Of a stretch of 44,574 nucleotides of DNA, positions 9,101 through 15,896 are shown in pieces; within the stretch, counting starts at the first letter, position 1; each line of letters starts with the position of its first letter. Made by a program: the position numbers and the translations under genes. The notes under the pieces were generated by a model. The model saw only the letters and a list, made by a program, of their open reading frames with translations. It did not search any database and had not been told where the DNA came from. The stretch spans positions 1 through 44,574 of the forward strand of contig NZ_JAJOZS010000019.1 in the NCBI RefSeq assembly GCF_021168555.1, written 5' to 3'. The DNA comes from Stenotrophomonas sp. MMGLT7. Its GTDB lineage: Bacteria > Pseudomonadota > Gammaproteobacteria > Xanthomonadales > Xanthomonadaceae.

Positions 9101-9481
9101 CCAGGTGGCGCCCTTGCGCAGGTACTGGGTGGCGATCTCGCCCGATTCGCTGTCGTGCTGGTCGGCCCAGGCACCGCGCACGTAGGACACCAGGTTGCGG
9201 TCGCGGCCGCTGCGCTCGGCCTCGCGCGCGGCGGCGTTGAAGTCGACCAGGCTGGGCGGCACCAGCAGTGCCGACATGGCGTCGAGCAGGGTGGACTTGC
9301 CCGAGCCGGAACGGCCGACGAACAGGAAGCCGCGCGCGGCGATCGGCACCTCGGTCAGGCCGGAGAAGGTGCCCCAGTTGTGCACCTGCAGCCGGCGCAT
9401 GCGCATCTGCCGCGCGCGCGGGTCCGGCAGTTCGTCGGCGAACAGGGCGGTGGACTTGGCGGTGGCGCGGGTGGGTTTCAT
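6101..9481 (-). CDS. jetC: Wadjet subunit JetC (SMC/MukB-like ATPase)
   Basis: The protein has 1126 residues. Walker A is GRSGSGKS at 56-63 (Lys62). Long coiled-coil arms follow, interrupted by a hinge-like region, and the C-terminal head carries the ABC signature SGGQ at 1009-1012 and Walker B/D-loop VVLDEAFDKAD ending near 1052. JetC is the MukB-like motor that, with JetA and JetB, extrudes DNA loops and presents small circular plasmids to JetD. The frame is open another 117 codons upstream to 9832, but that extension is proline- and serine-rich, crosses an inverted repeat and overlaps jetB, so the ATG at 9481 is preferred. No Shine-Dalgarno is visible there, which leaves the start uncertain; Met26 (9406) is an alternative. 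Confidence 0.93.
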   Translation of the reverse strand: MKPTRATAKSTALFADELPDPRARQMRMRRLQVHNWGTFSGLTEVPIAARGFLFVGRSGSGKSTLLDAMSALLVPPSLVDFNAAAREAERSGRDRNLVSYVRGAWADQHDSESGEIATQYLRKGATWSALVLEYRSDEGRVVSLVRLFWIAGSGTVAADVRKHYMVAERNFDIATELSGFDLDLRKLKQRLGEGVQHFDSFAGYAERFRHLLGIGNEMALRLLHKTQSAKNLGDLNAFLRGFMLDEPKTFDAAERLVADFAELDGAHQAVVTARRQVETLLPARGYHAELVALWRQRGELQELRLGLDGYREQLRLQLLDARLREIDTEDRGLAGEEGQRRNHLDNHEARLAELERARREQGGERIDELERERARVETERDRRLAKRAQAEQAARQLGLVLADNAHGFAAQVEQAQRLLEDGQRAAAERDEAIAERMAGRREDEKRFAEVRAEIEALQRNPSSIPAPLQALRARIAAETGVAAAALPFVGELLQVRDGEQAWRGAIERVLHGFAQALLVDERHYAEVADWVNRSHLGMRLVYYRVRRNDDALAMRQASPRSLPHKLELREHAFAGWLRRELARRFDYECVDSAKALRSAERGITREGQVKHPGERYEKDDRHAIGDRKRWLLGFDNRDKLALYEREGIELAQRIAGCDADIAALRAAREQDGARRLAGNTLANLDWDEIDVSARLQRLDDIAAALRQLRDGDANLRQLGEAIERARADVEQARRTYEDVRRERGILARDRERLERQREGCADAADRAITPLQAQGLGERLAALGPLGLDNLEAHFREVTRTITEQLSETQAEHNRLEQLLLGCFRRYCQQWPQDSGDFTVSLPAADDFLARLERLERDGLPQHEARFFELLQSQSKNNLLALQRHTAEARKSIAQRLDEVNASLEQVPFNRGTVLSIELSDRRLPEVVEFHQHLRDVLGHHQTEQRDVAEAQFAVLRELVRRLGSQEGEDRRWRELVLDVRLHVEFVGVELDAASGEQVEIYRSGAGKSGGQRQKLATTCLAAALRYQLGGEDGELPQYCAVVLDEAFDKADNEFTALAMNIFENFGFQMVVATPLKSVMTLEPFIGGACFVEISGRHDSGVLMIEYDEQGRRLKLPERSRPATRD

Positions 9482-9809
9482 GCGGGAGGGTGCGGGCGCG
9501 GGACTGGACGTCGGTGGTTGCGGGGGATGGGGGGTACTGCGGGCATCGGCAGGTATGCAGCCGTCGTCCCTGGGCAGGCCTGTTTCTTCAGCACATCTGA
9601 AGTTCCCCGGATCCCCTTCTCCCACTTGCGGGGGAAGGTGCCCGAAGGGCGGATGGGGGCTGCCTGGAGCATGGGAAAACGACAGCAACAGCAAAAGCCC
9701 CCCATCCGGCGCTGCGCGCCACCTTCCCCCGCAAGCGGGAGAAGGGAGTTGCCTGTTGCTTTCTCGCGGTGAAGAGACAGGCGTGCGGGGGGGACGACTG
9801 ATTCGGGTT
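9482..9809. other. Unusually long jetB-jetC spacer
   Basis: Wadjet genes are generally tightly packed, and jetA/jetB here overlap and jetC/jetD are 5 bp apart, yet 328 bp separate jetB from jetC. The spacer holds the long inverted repeat described separately, flanked by roughly 130 bp and 60 bp of GC-rich DNA in which I recognise no gene, promoter or ribosome-binding site. Confidence 0.7.
9613..9746. repeat. 134-bp inverted-repeat element (MITE/REP-like) inside the Wadjet operon
   Basis: The left arm 9613-9659 (from CCCCTTCTCCCACTTGCGGG) and right arm 9698-9746 (ending GCAAGCGGGAGAAGGG) are near-complementary over about 47 bases, with a 38-bp centre. Each arm contains a smaller inner hairpin (GCCCGAAGGGC on the left, GGCGCTGCGCGCC on the right). 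A single arm of the same sequence occurs at 40034-40080, showing that this is a dispersed element. It carries no gene. As RNA it would fold into a long hairpin in the jetB-jetC message. Confidence 0.8.
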
Positions 9810-10541
9810 TCATGGCGCGGCCTCCGCTTCATCCCCGCCCTCGTCCTGCTCGCGCAGCTGGCGGTAGACCTGTGCCAGCGCGGCCACGTCCTCGGCCGAG
9901 AACAGCAGCTTGAGCGCCGGCGAGACCTCGTAGCGCTCGTCCTCGCCGCGCAGGCGGGAGAGGACGTGGTTGTCCTTCATCTTCTGCACCGCGGCGGCGA
10001 CGCGGCGCACGAAGCCGGCGCGGTCGGTGGACAGGTTCTTCTCGTACACCGCCAGCGCCTCGGTCAGCTGCGCTTCCTCGACCACCGCGCGCAGGCCGCG
10101 GGCGTCGGCCTCGGCCAGTTGCTGGCGCAGGTACAGCAGCAGCACCGAGTCGATGAAGGTCAGCGGCGCGGTGCGCAGCAGCACCGGCGTCTCCAGTTCG
10201 CCGGTGTCGGCCTGGCGGGTGAAGGCGATGCCGGCCTCGCGGTCGAGCACCAGCTCCAGGAACAGCTCGGACAAGGCGCTGCGGATCGCCGCCTCGCTGC
10301 GCAGCAGCGCCGGCCACAGGCGGCCGTGGCGCTGGGCGTCGATGCTGGGGCCGGCCAGCAGCTGGCACAGCGCGCGCCGCGCCTCGACCGGCAGGCGGCC
10401 GCTGTCGCCGGGAAACAGGGCGGTGGCCGCATCGATGGATGCATCGTCATCCGAGGCGAGGCCGGCGTCGAATTCCGGTTCGTCGAATGCAGGCGACGGA
10501 TCGCGCTCGTGCCCGGGTCCGCTCCATTCAGGCAAGTTCAT
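9810..10541 (-). CDS. jetB: Wadjet subunit JetB (DUF4194, MukE-like)
   Basis: The protein has 243 residues. An acidic, low-complexity N-terminus (~1-45) is followed by the DUF4194 domain (~75-230), with the characteristic [16 protein letters not shown] and [17 protein letters not shown] stretches and a winged-helix region around [25 protein letters not shown]. By analogy with MukE, JetB bridges the kleisin JetA and the JetC heads. Its start overlaps the jetA stop by 14 bp and has a good AGGAG site within jetA, so the two are translationally coupled. Confidence 0.92.
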   Translation of the reverse strand: MNLPEWSGPGHERDPSPAFDEPEFDAGLASDDDASIDAATALFPGDSGRLPVEARRALCQLLAGPSIDAQRHGRLWPALLRSEAAIRSALSELFLELVLDREAGIAFTRQADTGELETPVLLRTAPLTFIDSVLLLYLRQQLAEADARGLRAVVEEAQLTEALAVYEKNLSTDRAGFVRRVAAAVQKMKDNHVLSRLRGEDERYEVSPALKLLFSAEDVAALAQVYRQLREQDEGGDEAEAAP

Positions 10542-11997
10542 CGCGTTTCTCCTGGGTGAACCAGACCAGCGGGATACGCGCGCGGCGCAGCTGGCCGTCG
10601 CCGCCGCGCCACTGCGCCAGTTCGTATTCGTCGGCGGCGACGATGCCGTGGCGGGTGCCCAGCGACAGGTAGCCGATCACGCTGCCCAGGCCCTGCGGTG
10701 CGGCGCGCTGCTGCAGCGCCTGGGCGATGGACAGCCGCGGCTGCGCCTCGAGCAGTTCGTACAGGTCGCGGCGCAGGCCGCGGAAGTCGATCTCCGAGGC
10801 CGCCACCAGCTCGCCGACGCTGTCCAGCGAGATCGCCGCGGTATCGTTGCGGACGATGCCGCCGTCCACCCGCTGCTGGCGCGGATCGTGCAGCCGCCAC
10901 TGCGACAGCGAGCGCAGCCGGCTGGTGCTGAGCATCAGCTCGCGGCCGATGCCGCGCTGCGCCGGCAACCGGTCGCGCAGCTGCAGCGCCTCGGCCTGGG
11001 CCTGCTTGAGCAGCTGGTTGAGCCGGCGCTGCTCCAGGTAGCCGCGGCTCTGCACGAAGCCGCGCAGGCTGCGGGCGAAGTGCTGCAGCACGTCGTGGAC
11101 CTGGCCGCCGCGCTCGAGCATGGTGGCGGTGAGCCCGCGCAGGAAGCCGCGCTCGCGGCGGTCGAGCCGGCGGGCGAAGCCGCGCGCCAGCACCGTCTCC
11201 AGCGCGGCGTCGAGCTGCGCGCTCTGCTCGGCGTCGTTGAGCAGCGCCCAGAACGCCTGGAAGCTGCGCCCGGCGTCGCTGTCGCCGATCACGTCCACGC
11301 CGGCGAACAGCCGCGCCAGCACCTCGCCGCGCTCGCCCTCGTCGTCGATGATGCGCTCGCGGAACTCGCGGTTCAGCCGCTCGAAGTCGTCGCGCACGCG
11401 GCGGAAGTCCTCGGTCAGCTCGTCGGCCAGGGCGATCACCTGGCGGGCGCGTTCCAGCGCGCGCTTGCCGTCCAGCGCGGCGACCCTGCCGGCGGCCACG
11501 CGGGCGATCTCGGCATCGATGCGGTCGCGCTCGTCGCGCAGCGCCGACAGCCGCGCGTCGGGATCGGACTCGGTCAGCGCGGCCAGCTGCGACAGCTGCT
11601 GGATCACCAGCGCCAGGCGGCTCTCGGTGGCCGCGCTGCGCGCCTGCTCCAGGCCGTTGACGAAGCGGATCGCCTGCGTGGCCTGGGTGGACAGCTCGTA
11701 TTCCTCCTGCGCCGCGCCCTCGGGCAGGCGCCGCTCCAGCCAGCCCTGCGCCAGCCAGTGGGCGACGTAGGCCTGGGCGGTGCGCGGCAGCTCGCGCAGC
11801 AGCTGGTCGGCGTTGAGCTCGTCGAGCATCTGCTGCAGGCGCGCGTGCAGCACCGCCGCCGGCAGCCGCCGCTCGCCCTCCAGCAGCAGCGTGTGCAGCA
11901 GGCCCGCCACCTCGGGTGCCTGGTCGGCGGCCAGCAGCTTCCACAGCGGCTGCTCGCGCAGCAGGCGGTAGCGGGCGATGCGGGCGCGGTGCTTCAT
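10528..11997 (-). CDS. jetA: Wadjet subunit JetA (DUF3375, MukF-like kleisin)
   Basis: The protein has 489 residues, the usual DUF3375 length. A winged-helix-like N-terminal region (~1-110) precedes a charged, heptad-rich coiled coil (~130-240), a helical middle and a C-terminal winged-helix domain that in MukF-type kleisins contacts the SMC head. The family call rests on overall sequence character and on its place ahead of jetB, jetC and jetD. The start at 11997 is only 14 bp past the folE stop on the same strand, and there is no obvious Shine-Dalgarno; a 12-base palindrome GAAGCGCGCTTC (12002-12013) overlaps the junction. The gap has no room for a separate promoter, so jetA probably depends on folE transcription unless a promoter lies inside folE. 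Confidence 0.92.
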   Translation of the reverse strand: MKHRARIARYRLLREQPLWKLLAADQAPEVAGLLHTLLLEGERRLPAAVLHARLQQMLDELNADQLLRELPRTAQAYVAHWLAQGWLERRLPEGAAQEEYELSTQATQAIRFVNGLEQARSAATESRLALVIQQLSQLAALTESDPDARLSALRDERDRIDAEIARVAAGRVAALDGKRALERARQVIALADELTEDFRRVRDDFERLNREFRERIIDDEGERGEVLARLFAGVDVIGDSDAGRSFQAFWALLNDAEQSAQLDAALETVLARGFARRLDRRERGFLRGLTATMLERGGQVHDVLQHFARSLRGFVQSRGYLEQRRLNQLLKQAQAEALQLRDRLPAQRGIGRELMLSTSRLRSLSQWRLHDPRQQRVDGGIVRNDTAAISLDSVGELVAASEIDFRGLRRDLYELLEAQPRLSIAQALQQRAAPQGLGSVIGYLSLGTRHGIVAADEYELAQWRGGDGQLRRARIPLVWFTQEKRDELA

Positions 11998-12011
11998 AGG
12001 CGAAGCGCGCT

Positions 12012-12617
12012 TCAGCGGCGGTGGTTGCCGGCCTCGATGAAGCGCAGGAACTCGTGGCGGGTGCGCGCGTCCTGGCGGAAGCTGCCGAGCATCTTGGAGG
12101 TCACCATGCTGACCCCGCGCTTGTGGATGCCGCGGGTGGTCATGCACTCGTGCGCGCCCTCGACCACCACGCCTACGCCCAGCGGCTGCAGCACGTCCTG
12201 GATGCACTGGGCGATCTGCGCGGTCATCTTCTCCTGCACCTGGAAGCGGCGCGCGTAGGCCTCCACCACCCGCGCCAGCTTGCTGATGCCGACCACCTTG
12301 CCGTCGGGCAGGTAGCCGACGTGGACCTTGCCCAGGATCGGCGCCATGTGGTGCTCGCAGTGGCTTTCGTACTCGATGTCGCGCAGCACGATCAGCTCGT
12401 CGTAGCCGGCCACCTCCTCGAAGGTGCGCTCCAGGTACTCGCGCGGATCCTCGCGGTAGCCGCTGAACCAGTCGCCGTAGGCCTCGGCCACGCGCCGCGG
12501 GGTGTCGAGCAGGCCCTCGCGCGCCGGGTCCTCGCCGGCCCAGCGCAGCAGCGTGCGCACGGCATCTTCGGCCTGGGCCTGGGTGACGGGGGAGTTGGAG
12601 GAATCGTGCTGGCTCAT
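12012..12617 (-). CDS. folE: GTP cyclohydrolase I
   Basis: FolE converts GTP to 7,8-dihydroneopterin triphosphate, the first step of folate synthesis. At 201 residues it is of normal length. The zinc ligands are in place: Cys87 and His90 in [18 protein letters not shown] and Cys158 in HECMTTRG. The QEKMTAQIA stretch is also family-typical. The start is a clear ATG at 12617. It is divergent from marR across 93 bp and immediately followed by jetA. As a single-copy metabolic gene it would give the Wadjet genes behind it steady expression, if they share its transcript. Confidence 0.95.
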   Translation of the reverse strand: MSQHDSSNSPVTQAQAEDAVRTLLRWAGEDPAREGLLDTPRRVAEAYGDWFSGYREDPREYLERTFEEVAGYDELIVLRDIEYESHCEHHMAPILGKVHVGYLPDGKVVGISKLARVVEAYARRFQVQEKMTAQIAQCIQDVLQPLGVGVVVEGAHECMTTRGIHKRGVSMVTSKMLGSFRQDARTRHEFLRFIEAGNHRR

Positions 12618-12671
12618 GTTCGCGGAAAACGGACCCGTACAGGGGGCTGCATGGTACTCGCTCCCTTTCCG

Positions 12672-12710
12672 CTAATTGCTTAGCCAGGAAATTAGTAGTA
12701 ACCTAACTAA
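12672..12710 (+). promoter_or_regulatory. Two overlapping inverted repeats, probable MarR operator
   Basis: In an unusually AT-rich island, CTAATT (12672-12677) pairs with AATTAG (12690-12695), and TTAGT (12692-12696) pairs with ACTAA (12706-12710), the latter touching the ATG of the MarR gene. Such palindromes beside a marR gene usually bind the MarR protein itself. Their position between the divergent folE and marR genes would allow control of both. Confidence 0.5.
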
Positions 12711-13157
12711 ATGATGGATCAGCCACAGACCCGCCTGCTCAACCTCACCTCCGGGCTGTTCCCGGCGGCGCGGCAATGGCAGCGCCTGGCCGGCGCGCGC
12801 CTGGCCGGCTACGGCATCAGCAGCGGCTGCGTCGGCCCGCTGCTGATGATCGGCCGCTCCGGCGGCGGCATCCGCCAGGTGGCGCTTGCCCAGCAGCTGG
12901 GCATGGAAGGCCCCTCGCTGGTACGCCTGCTCGACAAGCTGGCCACCAGCGAATTGATCCGCCGCGAATGCGACGCCAGCGACCGCCGCGCGAACCTGCT
13001 GTGGCTGACCGACAAGGGCCAGGCGCTGTTCGTGCAGCTGGAACAGGAATTGATCGCGCTGCGCGCCGAAGTGCTGTCCGGCTTGCCGGACAAGGACATC
13101 GAGGCGGTGCTGCGGGTCTACCAGATGCTCGCGGAGGCTGTGTCCCGGCTCCCCTGA
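12711..13157 (+). CDS. MarR-family transcriptional regulator
   Basis: The protein has 148 residues with the MarR winged helix: a recognition region around VALAQQLGMEGPSLVRLLDKL and a wing with DRRANLLWLTDKG. MarR proteins are dimeric repressors released by small aromatic or phenolic ligands. The efflux genes directly downstream on the same strand (from 13285) are the likely targets, and the palindromes next to its start suggest autoregulation. The ATG at 12711 (or 12714) has no Shine-Dalgarno because the operator abuts it, so the message may be leaderless. A later start would remove the first helix. Confidence 0.88.
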   Translation: MMDQPQTRLLNLTSGLFPAARQWQRLAGARLAGYGISSGCVGPLLMIGRSGGGIRQVALAQQLGMEGPSLVRLLDKLATSELIRRECDASDRRANLLWLTDKGQALFVQLEQELIALRAEVLSGLPDKDIEAVLRVYQMLAEAVSRLP

Positions 13158-13284
13158 TCCACCGCGCTCCCAGTCCGGCGACGGGCCGCCATGGCGGCCC
13201 GTCTCCCGTTACGGGTGCCTCCCACCCGCGGCCACCGGCCGCGAACCGGCAGGCACTCGCCCCACCCCAGCCAAAGCCATCGCC

Positions 13285-13494
13285 ATGTTCGGAGAATTCA
13301 ACCTCTACGGGGTCTTCATCCCCACCCTGCTGCTGCTGATGCTCATCGCCTACCTGCTGATGAGCGGACTGCAACTGCTGTTGTCGCGCGCGGGCGCCTA
13401 CCGCCACGTGTGGCACCCGCCGCTGTTCAACCTGGCGGTCTACGTGCTGCTGCTGGGCGGCCTGTTCGCATTGATGCAGGAGCTGCGCGCATGA
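13285..13494 (+). CDS. DUF1656 family small membrane protein (AaeX-like)
   Basis: The protein has 69 residues with two hydrophobic segments (~8-32 and ~48-66) joined by a short basic loop. The start MFGEFNLYGVFIP is typical of DUF1656, which includes AaeX. The role of AaeX is unknown, but it is always encoded with an HlyD-type adaptor and a FUSC-family pump. The stop overlaps the next ATG by 4 bp (ATGA), so the two are translationally coupled. About 130 bp separate it from marR. Confidence 0.85.
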   Translation: MFGEFNLYGVFIPTLLLLMLIAYLLMSGLQLLLSRAGAYRHVWHPPLFNLAVYVLLLGGLFALMQELRA

Positions 13495-14444
13495 ACCGCC
13501 TCGCCCGCCATGCCCTGCCGGTCGCCCTGACCCTGCTCGCGGTCATCGCCGCCGCGTTCGTGCTGAGCCATCTCTGGCATTACTACATGGATGCGCCGTG
13601 GACGCGCGACGCCCACATCAACGCAGACGTGGTGCAGGTGGCGGCTGACGTCTCCGGCCTGGTCACCGAGGTGAAGGCCCACGACAACGAGCCGGTCAAG
13701 CGCGGCCAGCCGCTGTTCGTGGTCGATCCGGCGCGCTACCGCATCGCCCTGGAGCAGGCGCAGGCGGCGCTGGCCGAGCGCCGCGCCGCCGTGGCCGAGG
13801 CCGAATCCTCGGCGGCGCAGCTGCGCCGGGAGATCGCCCGCGACCGCAGCCTGCAGGACCTGGTGGCGGCCGAGGACGCCGAGGTGCGCCGCGCCAGGCT
13901 GCAGGCCGCCGAGTCCACGCTGCAGGCGGCGCGCTCGGCGGTGCAGACCGCGCAGGCGGCGGTGGACCTGGCCGCGCTCAACCTGCAGCGCACCGTGGTG
14001 CTGAGCCCGGCCGACGGCACTCTCACCGACCGCATCGTGCGCAATGGCGACTACGTGACCGCCGGCAAGCCGGTCACCGCCGTGCTCGACGCCGGCTCGT
14101 ACCGGGTGGACGGCTACTTCGAGGAGACCCGCCTGCGCCGCGTGCGCCCCGGCCAGCGCGTGGAGATCCACCTGATGGGCGACGACCGCCCGCTGCAGGG
14201 CCACGTGGCCAGCATCGCCGCCGGCATCGAGGACCGCTACCGCAGCAACGGCGACAGCCTGCTGCCGAACGTGACCCCGGCCTTCGACTGGGTGCGGCTG
14301 GCCCAGCGCATCCCGGTGCGCATCGCCATCGACACGATGCCCGCCGACGTGCGCCTGATCGCCGGGCGCACCGCCACGGTCAGCATCCGCGACGACGGCG
14401 CCGGCGACACCCGCGGCGACGCGGACCAGGCGGCGCGGCCATGA
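13491..14444 (+). CDS. HlyD-family periplasmic adaptor (AaeA/EmrA-like)
   Basis: The protein has 317 residues. One N-terminal membrane anchor (~7-27) precedes WTRDAHINADVVQVAADVSGLV, the first half of the lipoyl-like domain. An Ala/Glu/Arg-rich coiled-coil hairpin (~85-160) follows, then the second half of the lipoyl domain (SPADGTLTDRIVRNGDYV) and a beta-barrel domain. It links the inner-membrane FUSC protein with the outer-membrane channel encoded next. The frame is open 300 bp upstream, but the ATG at 13491 overlaps the DUF1656 stop and gives the normal N-terminus. Confidence 0.9.
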   Translation: MNRLARHALPVALTLLAVIAAAFVLSHLWHYYMDAPWTRDAHINADVVQVAADVSGLVTEVKAHDNEPVKRGQPLFVVDPARYRIALEQAQAALAERRAAVAEAESSAAQLRREIARDRSLQDLVAAEDAEVRRARLQAAESTLQAARSAVQTAQAAVDLAALNLQRTVVLSPADGTLTDRIVRNGDYVTAGKPVTAVLDAGSYRVDGYFEETRLRRVRPGQRVEIHLMGDDRPLQGHVASIAAGIEDRYRSNGDSLLPNVTPAFDWVRLAQRIPVRIAIDTMPADVRLIAGRTATVSIRDDGAGDTRGDADQAARP

Positions 14445-15880
14445 CCGCCCGCCTTCCGCGAATCGCGCTGGTGCTGGCACTGGGCGCGCTGAGCGCCTGC
14501 GCCACGGTCGGCCCGGACTACCGGCTGCCGGACGCGGCGGCGGCCAATCGCAGCGAGGCCCAGGGCGCCTTCCTCGACACCGGCAACGCCGAGGTCGCGC
14601 CCGGCCAGCCGCTGCCCGAGCGCTGGTGGTCGCTGTACCAGGACCCGCTGCTCGACCGCCTGGTCGAGCAGGCCCTGGGCGCCAACGCCGGCCTGCGCGC
14701 GGCCAGCGCCAACCTGGAACGCGCCACCGCGGTGTACGAGCAGGCGATGGACGCCGGCGGCTTCGACTACGAGGTCGAGGCCGAAGCGCAGCGCGCGCAG
14801 GTCTCGGCCGAATCGTTCCTGCTCAGCGAGAAGCTGCCGGTATTCAACCTCGGCAGTGGCGGGCTGAAGATCTCCTACGACTTCGACCTGTTCGGCAAGC
14901 TGCGCCGGGCCAGCGAGGCCGCCCGCGCCGACGCGCAGGCGACCCAGGCGGCACTGGACCTGGCCCGGGTGAGCGTGGCCGCGCAGGTGGCCGGCAGCTA
15001 CCTGGAGATCTGCAACGCAAACCACGAGCTGGCCATCGCCCGGCATTCGGTGGAGCTGCAGCAGCATGGCCAGCAGGTCGCCCAACGCCTGTTCGACGCC
15101 GGCCGCGGCACGCGCGTGGACGTGACCCGGGCGCAGGCCCAGGTCGCCGCGCTGCAAGCGGCGCTGCCGCCGCTGCAGGCGCACAAGCGCGCGGCCGAGT
15201 ACTCGCTGGCGGCGCTGCTGGGCAACACCCCGGGGCAGTTGCCCGAGGGGGTGGACGACTGCGCCCAGGCACCGCAGCCGAGCCGGCCGATCCCGCTCGG
15301 CGACGGCCGCGCGCTGCTGGCGCGCCGGCCCGACGTGCGCGCGGCCGAACGCACGCTGGCGGCCGCCACCGCCCGCATCGGCGTGGCCACCGCCGAGCTG
15401 TACCCGGACATCCGCCTCGGTGCCTCGGCCGGCGCCGCCGGCCTGCTCGAGGACTTCGGCCAGCCGGCGACCCAACAATGGTCGGTCGGCCCGCTGATCT
15501 CCTGGTCGATCCCGTCCGCCGGTGCCCGCGCCCGCGTACACGCCAGCGAGGCCGGGGCGCAGGCGGCGCTGGCCCACTTCGACCAGACCGTGCTCGACGC
15601 GCTGCGCGAGACCCAGACCGTGCTCGACGGCTACGCCCAGGACCTGCAGCGGCTGCAGGCGCTGCGTGCCTCGCGCGATGCCGCGCAACTGGCCGCCGAG
15701 CAGAACCGGCGCCTGTACCAGGGCGGCCGCGCGCCGTACCTGGCCAGCCTGGACGCGGACCGCACCCAGGCCGGCTCGGACGCGCAGGTGGCTGCGGCGC
15801 AGGCCCAGGTCTCGCAGGACCAGGTGAAGCTGTTCCTCGCCCTGGGCGGCGGCTGGCAGCAGGCCGCGGCCACGCCGTGA
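14441..15880 (+). CDS. Outer-membrane efflux lipoprotein (NodT/OprM-type channel)
   Basis: The protein has 479 residues. The signal peptide ends in the lipobox LSAC with lipidated Cys20, followed by TVGPDYRLP, typical of NodT-family outer membrane factors. Two repeats of alpha-helical coiled coil and beta strands are visible as two Ala/Gln-rich helical regions (~60-220 and ~290-460). It would form the trimeric TolC-like exit duct of the pump. Its start overlaps the end of the adaptor gene by 4 bp. Confidence 0.92.
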   Translation: MTARLPRIALVLALGALSACATVGPDYRLPDAAAANRSEAQGAFLDTGNAEVAPGQPLPERWWSLYQDPLLDRLVEQALGANAGLRAASANLERATAVYEQAMDAGGFDYEVEAEAQRAQVSAESFLLSEKLPVFNLGSGGLKISYDFDLFGKLRRASEAARADAQATQAALDLARVSVAAQVAGSYLEICNANHELAIARHSVELQQHGQQVAQRLFDAGRGTRVDVTRAQAQVAALQAALPPLQAHKRAAEYSLAALLGNTPGQLPEGVDDCAQAPQPSRPIPLGDGRALLARRPDVRAAERTLAAATARIGVATAELYPDIRLGASAGAAGLLEDFGQPATQQWSVGPLISWSIPSAGARARVHASEAGAQAALAHFDQTVLDALRETQTVLDGYAQDLQRLQALRASRDAAQLAAEQNRRLYQGGRAPYLASLDADRTQAGSDAQVAAAQAQVSQDQVKLFLALGGGWQQAAATP

Positions 15881-15896
15881 GCGCAGGAGCACCGCG

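Noticed and set aside
6056-9772. A 1238-codon plus-strand open frame opposite jetC
   Set aside because: It is the complement of a GC-rich gene with strong third-position bias; the translation is low-complexity and matches no family, whereas the minus strand encodes JetC with all ATPase motifs.
9482-9832. N-terminal extension of JetC by 117 codons
   Set aside because: It passes through an inverted repeat, overlaps jetB and is compositionally unlike a protein; Walker A sits at the normal distance from the later ATG at 9481.
12692-12710. LexA1-type SOS box before marR
   Set aside because: TTAGTAGTAA matches the first half of the xanthomonad LexA1 motif, but the second half is offset; the symmetry is TTAGT-N9-ACTAA, better explained as a MarR operator.
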